64,000 nt of DNA from Geosiphon pyriformis. Its lineage: Eukaryota; Glomeromycota; Glomeromycetes; Archaeosporales; Geosiphonaceae. The notes under the pieces are model-generated. The model did no database searches. It saw only the letters and a program-made list of their open reading frames with translations, and was not told the origin of the DNA. The translations under genes were made by a program, and so were the position numbers. Position 1 is the stretch's first letter, and every line of letters begins with the position of its first letter. Positions 32,593 to 43,413 of the stretch are shown piece by piece. Where the stretch lies: contig JAAOMT010000276.1 in assembly GCA_016748015.1 (NCBI GenBank), positions 468,088-532,087 of the forward strand, given 5' to 3'.

Positions 32593-33087
32593 TATTATAG
32601 GTTGAAATAACAAGCTAACAGATAGCAAAGAAGAACAGGATTATAAGATAATAAAAATAATTAAAGAAAGAATTACAATAAGAGAGTGAATTAAATAAGT
32701 AAAGATTCAATGTGCATAATTAGTCTTATAAAAATCACAGTTACAAATCTTTTTTGAAAATCTGAAGGTAGAAAAATAGTCCATAATTGTCAACAAAATA
32801 ATACTGCTGCTATTATTCTATGTCTTAACTTAACAATTTTTAGAATCAATAACAGATATCATTGTGCTTTTTAATTTTTTCTTTATTCAATGAATCACAA
32901 AAGCAAGTAATTGTTTCTTAGGCTAATTTTAACAAATACAAATCAAGAAGAGAAAAAGATAAGATATGTAAATGCCAACAAGTAATTTTTTATTTCAAGA
33001 TATTCAGATACTTAAAGATAGGAAAAAAGAATAAGCAATATAAAAAAAAGTAATTAATAGTGTTTTATTTTGTTACTTTGATCATGT
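32593..33087 (-). repeat. Partial 5' LTR of A3
   Basis: Starts TATTATAGGTTG at the inner side and is cut at 33087 by the LTR of A4. It holds an extra segment (about 32880-32965) that other family A LTRs lack, and is diverged overall. Confidence 0.7.
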
Positions 33088-33777
33088 TGTTATGGGTTGA
33101 AGTAACAAACTAACAGATAGCAAAAGAGAACAGAATTGTAAGGTGATGGAAATAATTAAAAGAAATTCAACTTTAAAGAGCAAATTAAATGAGTATGAAT
33201 TCAATATCCAAGATTAGTCTCATAAAATATCTTAGTTGCTATACTTTTTAAAAGATAATCAGGAAATCTAAAGATAGAGAGATAGTCCATACTGTCAACA
33301 AATAATCACATACTGGTATAATTCTATGTCTCATGTCAGTACTCTTAGAATTCAATATTAGGTATCAGATGTACTTTTTAGTTATGTTTTATTCAATAAT
33401 TTTCAAATGCTGCAATTACACATTTCAGAAAAAAGATAGAGAATAACCAACAAATAATCTTTTATCCCAAGATGTTTAATACTTGAAGATAGAAAAAGAG
33501 AAATTAGCAATAAGAGAAGGATTAAGATAAAAGTTGTTATTTTATTTTTTTTCTTTCTTTGATTCTTACATACTTTTCTATAGCTAAGAGATTCATTACT
33601 TATATACCTATCAAAAGTGGTCAATACTCAGATCAACAACTAGATCAATAATTAGGTCAATAGTCAGATTATTGATCAGATTAATAATTACTATCTAAAA
33701 ATAAAGTGGCTAATTATATAACATCAGTAGCTAATACATGTGATAATTAATAAAAAGTATAGATTTTAACCATAACA
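33088..33777 (-). repeat. 3' LTR of family A element A4
   Basis: TGTTATGGGTTG to AACCATAACA with a short TGATCA-type array. It abuts the truncated LTR of A3. Confidence 0.85.
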
Positions 33778-33779
33778 TC

Positions 33780-36700
33780 ATTCTCTTCAAAAAGATTAAG
33801 CTCCAGTGAAATCAAGTTATTTATGGTGTAATCTATTTGGAGAGTTTTATCTAACTTAAAGCTAACTAGTTTGTTGAAGTCTTTTGTGGATAGAATATAT
33901 AATACTTAAGGTGAAATGAGTTTTGTATTCAAGAGACCAAATCTTTGTATTAAGGTTTTGGTTTTTCTAGCAATAGTTAAAACTCTTGGGATATTTAATT
34001 GTATAATACCCAAAATTTCTGTCTGTATCTCTGAAGTTGTTTTTTTGATGAGTTTCATATCTTTTATGATTTCTCTAAGATGACCATAGAGTTCTAATTG
34101 CCTTTTCTATAATAAATTTTTGTCTATAGACAAGATTTCTTGGATTGTTTTTCCAATTGTGCTAGAAGATGAGAGTATAGCTGCTGTTATATTTTTTAAC
34201 AGATATTTATCTATTTTGCTACCAATTTTTTCTCTTCTGATAGTGGTTTTCTTTGGTCTAATAACAATATGTGTTCTATTGTTATCTGTTATAATGGTTT
34301 GTTTTCCAATAGTCAGAGTAGTATTTTGATAGTTTTTGATCCAATACTCATAGAGAGTATAGAAGACATTTTGAATGTTTTGATCCAGAAAATAATTGTT
34401 TATGTCAATTGAAGATATCTCTGTTTTGGGAATGGTGCATTTATTTATACTTGATTTTTGCTGATCATTTAGGTCAATATTACCACAACAGACAACCAAT
34501 CAGATTGTTTATAATATTTCTTGAATCATGTATCATAAACAGGACAATTATTAAAGATTGTTCTGAATTGATCTTGAAGAATATAAGAACTATTGTTTAA
34601 AACTTTGTTAACTAAAAAAAATTCTTTTCATTAGCTGGAAAATTTATTATCATAGACATTGTTTCTATTTAAATGGTATTTTAATACTAAGTCACCAACA
34701 CTTAAGAAAAGTTTTTTATAAGTTTTTTTTTTTTTAAGCTTTTTTCGGAACTGTTTTATTTTTTCAAAAGCAATTATTTATGTTTCTACCAAGGAGTCAA
34801 GAATAATATTAAGTTTTTTTTGCAAAATGTCTTTATAATTTCTTATTGTGATTTTTTCAAAAAGTATTGTTTCAATGTCAGTTTCTATTAGTAGTGTTGT
34901 CATGTATTCATAGAATAGATAAAAAAATTCATAACTTGTTATATCATGATTCACAGTTTTATAAGCAAACAAAGCTGAAGATAGTACTTTGTCCTATAAG
35001 TTTGTTTCTTCACTGGTTTTGGTTAGTGTTTTACATAATGTTCTATTAAAACGTTTCACTAGACCATTTGTTTAGAGGTGATAGGAGAAGAAAAGTTTGT
35101 GATATATTTCTATTTTTTTGCAAAGTTCTTCAACCAGTGTATTGAGAAAAGTTCTTTTTCTATTAGATAAAAGTTTTTTGGAGCAGCCATGACAGCAGAT
35201 GATATTTTTATAAATGAAATTGGCTATTAAGACTGCTGTTTGATCTGGAGTGGCTCTTGTTTCTACCCATTTTGTAAGATAGTCAGTAGCTGTGATAATG
35301 TATCTTTTGTCATTAGGAGTTATTGTTAAAAATTCAATAACATCTATACTAATTCTGTCAAATAGTTAACCAACAGAGATTAGATGAATATTTTTTTTGT
35401 GATTGGGTTTGCCTCTTTTTTGGCAGATGTCACAGGTTTTAATATATTCAGCAATATTCTTTCCCAAGGTAGGTCAATAATAGTGAGCTAAAGTTTTCTG
35501 AATTGTTTTTGTTTTTTCAAAGTGTCTAGCTAATGGGTCAGTATGCATGTTATATATTACAATTTTTTTTTCTTCAAATCTGATGACTCTTTGGGAGTGG
35601 TCAGGATCTTTTCTATTTCTTTTATATAATTGGTTTTGGCAGATCAAATAAAAATTTGATTGTTTGCACAAATGTTCTCTTTGCTGTTAAGTGTATTCTG
35701 GTGGGTATTGTTCTTTACCCAAAAATTTCATTAAGACAGAGTAGTTGTCCAAGTCCATTATCATATTTGTTTATGAGGATATTACTAATAATTAAGTTGG
35801 TTTGGTTGGAAGATTGTACTATCACTGGATGATAAATTTTGAAAGAGCATTAGCATTTTGATGATTTGCTTCTTTGTAATATTAAATATCATAATTGAAT
35901 TCATCCAAGTAGAGTATCCAGTAAATTATTCATTTGTGTTTTAGCTTCTTTTTATTGCACAGCCAAATCAAAGCTTGATAATCTGTTACTACTAAAAATT
36001 TCACACCAAAAAAATATTAATCCCAGTAACTAGTAGTCCAAACTACTGCCAAACATTCTTGTTTAGTAACTGAATAGTTCTTTTCTGCTGGTATAAGGGA
36101 TCTATTGATATATGCTATAGTATGTTTTCTGCTATTTTCATCTTTTTGTGAAAGAACAGCACCAAGTCCATAGCCAAATGTATTAGTATGGAGAATGAAA
36201 AGTTGGTTCAGATCAGGTTGCTTGAAAATTGGTTCAGTAACAAGTTTTTCTTTCAGAATTTCAAAAGCTTTTTGCTGATGAGTGCCCCAATAATAATTGA
36301 CATTTTTTTTGAATAGTTGATTAAAAAAAAAGGCAATTTTAGAGAAATCCTTAATAAATTTGCAATAGTAAAAAGCTAAACCAAGGAAAAAGCATAGTTT
36401 AGGAACATTTATTGGTTGTCTAATGTTTTGAACTTTTTCAACTTTAGCTAGGTCAGGGAAGATTTTATTTTTTGTAATAAGATGACCAAGAAACTGTGTA
36501 GATTGGTATCTAAAGAAAAATTTGATTGAATTGATCTTAAGACCAGCATTTCTGAGCAGATCAAAAATCTTTTGCAAATGTTCAAGGTGTTTATCCCAGG
36601 TTTTTGAATAGACTATTATGTCATTTAAGTAGACCAGAATAAAATTTTTTTTACTGATTTAAACACTTTGTCCATTAAGTATTAAAAAGTGGAAGGAACA

Positions 36701-39700
36701 TTGGTAAGACTAAAAAGGATGATTGTGAATTTATAGATGCAATATTTGATAATAAAAGCAGTTTTTTTTCTGCTTTCTGAATTCATCTCTACTTGCCAGA
36801 ATTCAGCAGTTAAGTTAATAGTTAAAAAGAAAACAACACCATTAAATTTATTTAGTGTTGCATTAATTTTGGGAAATGGGTATATGTCTTTTATAGTAAT
36901 GGTATTTAATTAGCAGTAGTTAACACAAAAGCATAGAGTTTTACCTTTCTTGAATATCACTACAACTGAAAAAGCTCATTTATTCTTGGTTTTTTATATA
37001 AATTCAAGATCTTTTATTTGGTTTATCTCTTTCTTAATAAATTCATTATTGCATTAATTAGATTGATAAGACTTTAAATGGATAGAATAAGTTTTTTTTG
37101 TGGTGATAATATATTGTATCACATGAATTTGTCTAAGAGTATTATTTTTTTTTGAGATAACTGGGTTATTTTTAGCCAACAGATTTTCAATATCCACTTT
37201 TCTTTCTTTAGGAGAAGGTTTTCTTTATTCTGTAACTAGTGATTGGATTTCAGGTGGTTTATTCTCAAAGGACTTTTGTACTTTTTTTAGTTTTTTTCTG
37301 GGTATTAAACTAATTGGCTCCCAATCTTTGTAATAAATTAAGCAAGACTTGCATTTATTATTTGAGAAATACAAAGATTTGTCACACCAGCACCTGGCAC
37401 AAGAGTCATGCCACCAATAACTATATTTTGCTTTCTTGCCAGATTTTTTATCAAAAGTTCTTCTGAGAATATCATAGTAGGACCAACAGATTAACTTGCC
37501 ATTTACCATGATTTCTTTTTTGTCAACTTTAATATTGTTCAGTAACTTGTAATTGCTGGTAAAAATAGTATAAGTAAGTTCAGCAGTTTTTTCTTGTACT
37601 TTTTAATCTTTTTTTTCATTGCTTTTATTATCATCTAATTTATCTGATTGTTCTTCTTGGTTCTGCTTGGATACTAGAAAAGTTGTCCAATGACAGCACT
37701 TAACCACAATGGGCTTTTCATCACATCTAATGATTAGCTCACAAAATTTATAGTCAAGTAATGCTTTGGCTTTTTTAAGCCACTTATTGCCAACAATTAT
37801 GGTATACTCTTTTGCTTTAGATACTTCCATGTCAGTTTCAATGCTGATATTATTGATGTGAACAGAAACAGCTTTGGCTATGCCCAGATTTTTCTTTTTG
37901 TTACTATGTACATTAGTCATTGGTTTAGTTGAAGATTTATCAATCTTTCTGCCAATTGCTTCAAAAAAATGTTTGGCTATGACATTAACAGATAATCAAC
38001 TGTCTAAAATCAGATTAATAAAGTAACCAGGTACTTGGACTTTGCAGATTAAAGAAGTGACATTGCTGTTGTCAGCAAGTCCAGCTTGGTGAGAACATTT
38101 GTTGGTTTTTGGAGTCTTTTTTTTTGGGATCAATGATTTACAAAAATCTTTTCTAAACTGTGGATGGGTCATTAACTGGCCAAAAGTGATATGTGCTAAG
38201 GTTTTCATAAAATCTTTTACAACAGAATAAGATCCAGATTTTTGTACAATTTCTGGAGGTTCCAACTTTGGAGGATTTTTAAAAACTTTAGTCTTTGGTG
38301 GCTTGTTGTTATCAGCAGTAGAAATTAAGACTTTGTTGAGATCTAGAATAAAATCAATCTTGGCTTTTTTCTTCTTTCTTGTTGACTCAGAAGTGTTGAT
38401 TGCCAGTTCATTAATATTATGGTCATCATCAGTTAGATTAAAAATGTAAAAGGAGTTTTCTTCTAATTGGCTTGCACTTTCATTCTTTGGAGGTGTGCCT
38501 ACTAGTTTAAAGACTGATAAACAGTGGCTTCAACTAGAGGATTTTCTCCAAAGAAATTGATGTTGGCATGATTGGGTTTTTGGTTGGAGATATTGTTGTT
38601 AATGGTTTTGTTGTTTTAATTGTTATTGTTTCTAGGAGCTGAAGGAGACAGCAGAGGATTGTTGCAATTTCTGAAAAAATGTCCAGTTAATCTACAATAA
38701 TAACACATAAGTGGGCCATGATTTTGTTGCCTTTAATAAGGAGATTGCTTGGATTGATTAAAATGGAGTTAAAATCTGGGTCTTTGGGGTTGTTAATTCT
38801 CTCTGACTGCTTGGGCTAAGAGTTCTAGTAACCAGGCAAGATTAACTGTGAGTTTATTTATTAACTATTTATTTGGGTCTTGAGTTTGGGCAGCAAAAAA
38901 AGTAGCAGTCATTTGGAAAGCAAAAGTCATAACAAAAGCAGGAGCAAAAACTGGAAGTGTGAATTCTAAGTGCATTTTTTGATTGTCTTCTATTTTCTGA
39001 GCAAGTTCAATAGTCATATCCATTGTGAAATTGTTTTTCAATACCAGAAAGGGCCAAAAAGCATAGGACAGATCTGTTCTTAATTTTTTTGTAAAGAAAT
39101 AAATCTTTTGCTCTTCTGTCCAGTTTCTTTCAAAGTTTACTTTTTTAATTAACTTTTTGATGACTTTGACATATTCAGTTACCATTTTATCAGGACCTTG
39201 GGTTCTTTTTTCTAGTTCAATGTGCCATTTAAAGATTAGGATGGGAGTTCTGAATTTATTTTCAAAGCAAGTAGTAAAAGAGATATTTTCTTCTTCAGCA
39301 TTTGTTGGTGTTCATCTAATGATTTTTTGGTAAACACCAGCATTAGCTTTTTGTGAGAACCAAGTAGCAGGAGAGCCTTGAAGATAACCACCAATGATTT
39401 AAAACTTGTATTTAGCATCATATTGGTTGACAATAGCTGCTTTTTCAATCATTTAATTAGATCTTGTACATCACCTTTAAATAAAAGTAGTGGAGTGTTG
39501 TTTTTTTGTCCCAAAGCAGTTTGTATACCTTGAAGAGCAGCTAAAATATTTGCTTGCATGGGGTTGTTAGCTATTGGTTCAGAAGTAACTGTTTGTATAG
39601 AATGTTCTGATTCACTTAAGAAAAGATCAAAATCAGGAGACTGTTGTTCAAAGATTGTTGAGTATAAAAGTTGATTAATGTTGTTGTTTTTTTCTTCAAA

Positions 39701-39940
39701 GTTGTCTTTAAGATAAACTTGGTCAAAGTAGTAAGTTGTATAGGCTGTGTAGGTTTCAGCTGAATGCTCATTTAGGAACCAGTTCCAAAAGTCTTGGAAT
39801 TGTCTACTGGATTGTTCTTCAATAGAAAAGCAAATCAAACAGAAGGGCAAAGAATTGAGTTCAATAAAGTTTAGATCATTTTTGTTGTGTGCTTCAAAGT
39901 GTTCTTCTGATTGTTGTAACAAGTATAAATAATCACTCAT
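33780..39940 (-). mobile_element. Family A element A4, internal region
   Basis: Full domain order on minus: Gag from MSDYLYLLQQ at 39940, slippery site 38505-38511, protease 38265-37603 (INLILDS, then a stop), cysteine module DSCARCWC...NKCKSC at 37509-37225, RT with VYLND (first catalytic Asp is Asn, near 36630), RNase H 36577-36017 (HTNTFGYGLGAVL, KQECLAVV), integrase 35700-34505, and ORF3 34499-33780 (FLDQNIQNVFYTLYEYWIKNY). Stops in every domain. It is intermediate in decay between A2 and A5. Confidence 0.85.
38505..38511 (-). promoter_or_regulatory. -1 frameshift heptamer TTTAAAC (A4)
   Basis: T TTA AAC followed directly by TAG TAG in the Gag frame; same place and phase as in A2. Confidence 0.65.
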
Positions 39941-39992
39941 ACAATAAAAAACAAAGTGAATTTTGACAACCTTACAGAGAGCATCACTTTTA

Positions 39993-41626
39993 TGTTATGA
40001 GTTGGAATAATAAGCTAATAGATAACAAGGGAAAACAAAATTGTAGGATAATGGAAATAATCAAAGAGAATTCAACTTCAAAGAGCAAATTAAATAAGTA
40101 TGGATTTAATATACAAGATTAGTCTCATAAAATATCTCAGTTATTATACTTTTTAAAAAATAACCAATATTATAAGTGATTATTTGGGGTCTCAAAGCAA
40201 ATAACAAACCCGTAACTTGGTGCTCAATAGATAATGTTAATAATGTCTGAAGGTGTTTTAATCTGAAGATTTTGATTGGAGTTTTTTGTATAATAGACAG
40301 AGATTTCCATGTTATTTTATTTATAGTTTTTCAGAATTACAATTCCATTAATTTTTTTCTGAGTATAGTGGCCAGCAATCCATAATTTTTACACATTCTA
40401 CTCACTTGTAGAGGTTTTTTACCAGGCAATTTTTGATGTCAATACTTAGTACTTAATCCTCAATCAATTAGCATACACAACAAAATAAAGCAAAAATAAA
40501 AGAGATAAAGAAAAATAAAGACAATAAGCCAAAACAATATAAGTTAGTAGTCTGTCAATAGTCATGATCAAGGGCTATTGTTTCTGTGTGTTTTAAGTAT
40601 TAATTATTATCAACATTTAGAGTTGATAGTGAACAATTGGATTTGAGATGCTAAATAAGTATATTTATTAATATTTTTGGAATGATATAGTTTCTAACTA
40701 GAAAATAGTAACTAATAAATTTTTGTTTGGGAATTCCATTTTTTCTGCTTCTAATGCTACTGTTATATATATGGATTTTCTAGTTTTATAGGATTGCTTT
40801 AAATCATCTGTTCTTGTTAGCTATTGCTTTGTTTTCTTATATTATAACTAATTATTCTATGTTATAACACATTATCTGATGTTATTACACATTATTCTGT
40901 GTTATTCTGCATTATAACATGTTATTCCACATTATAATGCATTATCCTATATTATAATACATTATTCAATGTTATTGTATGCTATTCTGTGTCCCTTTAC
41001 ATTCATTATGTTTTTCTTTAAATTATGTTTTTTCTTCTTTCTTTGATAGGCTTTCTTTCTTCAAGTAACACCAGGAAATCAGAAAGTAAAGAAATTGTTT
41101 GTACTGTCAACAAATGATCACACACTGGTATAATTCTATATCTCATGTTGGCACTTTTAGAATTTAATATCAGATATCAAATGTACTTTTTAGTTATATT
41201 TTATTCAATAATCTTCAAATGCTATAATTACATGTTTCAGGAAAAAGGTAAAAAATAACCAACAAGTAATCTTTTATCTCAAGATGTTTAGATATTTGAA
41301 GATAGGAAAAGGGAAATTAGCAATAAGAAAAAGATTAAAATAAAAGTTGTTATTTTATTTTTTATTTTTTTTTGATTCTTACATACTTTTCTACAGCTAA
41401 GAGATTCATTACTTATATAGCTATTAAAAGTGGTCAATAATCAGGTGAACAACTAGATCAATAATTAAATTAATGATTAAGTCAATAATCAGATTATTGA
41501 TTAAGTCAACAGTCAGGTCATTGATTAGGTCAATGATCATTATCTAAAAATAGAGTGACTAATTATATAATATCAGTGGCTAATACATGTGATAATTAAT
41601 AAGAAGTATAGGTTTCAACCATAACA
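39993..41626 (-). repeat. 5' LTR of A4, split by a solo LTR B
   Basis: Left part 39993-40167 and right part 41071-41626 together make one family A LTR ending AACCATAACA. The gap is an LTR B with a CCAA/CCAG flank pair. Confidence 0.8.
40168..41070 (-). repeat. Solo LTR of family B inside LTR A
   Basis: Read on minus it matches the LTRs of 3593-13727 (ends TATTATAAGTG and AAGTAACA on plus). Flanks are CCAA (40164-40167) and CCAG (41071-41074), a 4-bp duplication with one G-to-A change. In place of the GGAATTC repeats it has an array of roughly 15-bp ATTATTC/TGTTATAAC units at about 40840-40990. Confidence 0.8.
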
Positions 41627-42955
41627 GTATTTTTATAAATATAAATATATATATATATATATATATATTTTTTAATATTAAAATAAAATTTTATTTTAGC
41701 TTTGTTTGTATTCAAATTATTAATTAAAAAATTTGCTAAATTTATTATTATAAACAAAAATATATTAAAAAAAATAGTTTATAAAAAAACAAAGTAAAAA
41801 AAAATTAAAATTAAAATTAATAATTTAAAAAATACTTTTTTTAAATATTTTAAAATAAGAAAAGTTGTTAAATAGTTTTATTATTGAATTTTTGTTAAAA
41901 ATCTTTAAACTTTTTGTAATAATAACAATTACATTAAAACTAAATTTAATTGATTATTTTAAAAAAACTTTGAATAAAAAAAAGATTTTTTTAATAGCCA
42001 AAAACTGCATTATGTTTTTATTATTTAATAAAAGCATTTTAAAAAAGTATTATTTAAATGTTTTTACTTTTAAAAAACTTTTTAAGTATTAACTATTAAA
42101 AACAATAAAAAAAAAGATGGTTACTTCTTTATTACTCTTTATTTTGGTTGTAATTATAAAAATACAAAAGAAAAAAAAGTTTTTGGTTTGAATAATTATA
42201 TAAGCATTAAGATTTATTTATATTAAAATTTATATTTAATAATTGTATTTATAAATTTCAATCTTTTTTATTTTTAAAAAATGATTTTCTATAAAATTTG
42301 ATTGTTTTTTTAATAATAATTATACTTGAAAAATTTTAAAATAACACTATTGAATTTAATATCAAATAATTGGAATTTTACTAACAAATTTTCATTAATT
42401 TAAAACAGCATATGCAATTCAGTTTCCCTCGTGACCACATCTATGTTAGTGGACTATCTAATATATGCTGTTGTCATTAATCTCTCAAAACTTGCTTTAG
42501 ATATTGTAATAATAACAATAATTACGAACGAATATTACTGGCATTCAATAAAATTTTTAATTAGTGTTTCCTAGAACAGAATTCGCGCCACATGTTCTCC
42601 TTTAGAAAATCATCTACAAATATATGTTTTCGTTGAAAAAGGCCGACGGATCCTATTGGCTTGTGCAATTTATTGGGAAGTTCACGATTTTCGTTCGTGT
42701 GTTAATGTGCGCCACTACAAAGAATTAGATAAAACAGGGGTGACACTCACAAATCATTGTCCTGGGATAGGAAGATTATCGAGAATTATAGAATTGGACT
42801 TAATAATCTCGAAATTCCCAATATCCTTTATAACCCCTCTCTCTTTTGTGTGCCAAACTTTGAGTTCCCGCTGTATTGTGACTTCGAATCACTACCATTC
42901 CTTCATTTCTAAAGTTTGAAACCCTGCAGCACCTGTTACCGTTCATTGTCCTTAC
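41627..42955. other. Intergenic region upstream of the SUN-domain gene
   Basis: 41627-42400 is extremely AT-rich with A/T runs and an AT dinucleotide stretch at about 41645-41668; I see no gene. From about 42400 the base composition rises and looks like host sequence. An 87-codon frame at 42656-42919 has no recognisable domain and I do not call it a gene. Confidence 0.6.
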
Positions 42956-42956
42956 A

Positions 42957-43003
<47 letters not shown>

Positions 43004-43029
43004 CATCATCATATTCATCATCATCATCA
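42956..43029. repeat. Microsatellite (ATT)n then (ATC)n
   Basis: About 15 ATT units followed by ATC units, roughly 390 bases upstream of the SUN-domain start codon. Confidence 0.9.
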
Positions 43030-43341
43030 ATATCCATAATTCGTGTTATTCGATGATTACGCGAGCAGGTACAGACGCATTGCACACGAGCATACTTTCC
43101 TCAATAATATGCATGACTTTAAAGTGCATAACAAACTTGCTGTCTCCCTCTTTTTTTTTTTACAAAGTTCCTTAGTTTGATCCAATCATAGAAATACTTG
43201 AATCAATTGTTTTTTCGTCCCCATCAGTTGACAAACATAATAGACAAAAAACTTTCTTCATCGATCTTGAAATTTTGAACTGGGATTCAATTTGAACCTT
43301 GCCCCATAAGAAACTTTTGAGATTTTTCACTTTCAAATTTC

Positions 43342-43353
43342 ATATATATATAG
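43342..43353 (+). promoter_or_regulatory. TATA-like element before the SUN-domain gene
   Basis: ATATATATATAG about 60-70 bases before the ATG at 43414, after a host-like leader. Position fits a short 5' UTR; inferred only. Confidence 0.35.
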
Positions 43354-43413
43354 CATTACTCGAAAAAGCATTAAGATTTTTAAATTACATTTTAAAAAGA
43401 AAAAAGAAAAGCA

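Noticed and set aside
41645-41668. AT dinucleotide tract as an origin or centromere signal
   Set aside because: A short simple repeat in generally AT-rich DNA; nothing else supports such a role.
42656-42919. 87-codon open frame upstream of the SUN gene
   Set aside because: No domain, no splice or start support, mixed composition; likely chance in host intergenic sequence.
42956-43029. CRISPR-like or structured repeat
   Set aside because: Simple trinucleotide microsatellite in a eukaryotic sequence.
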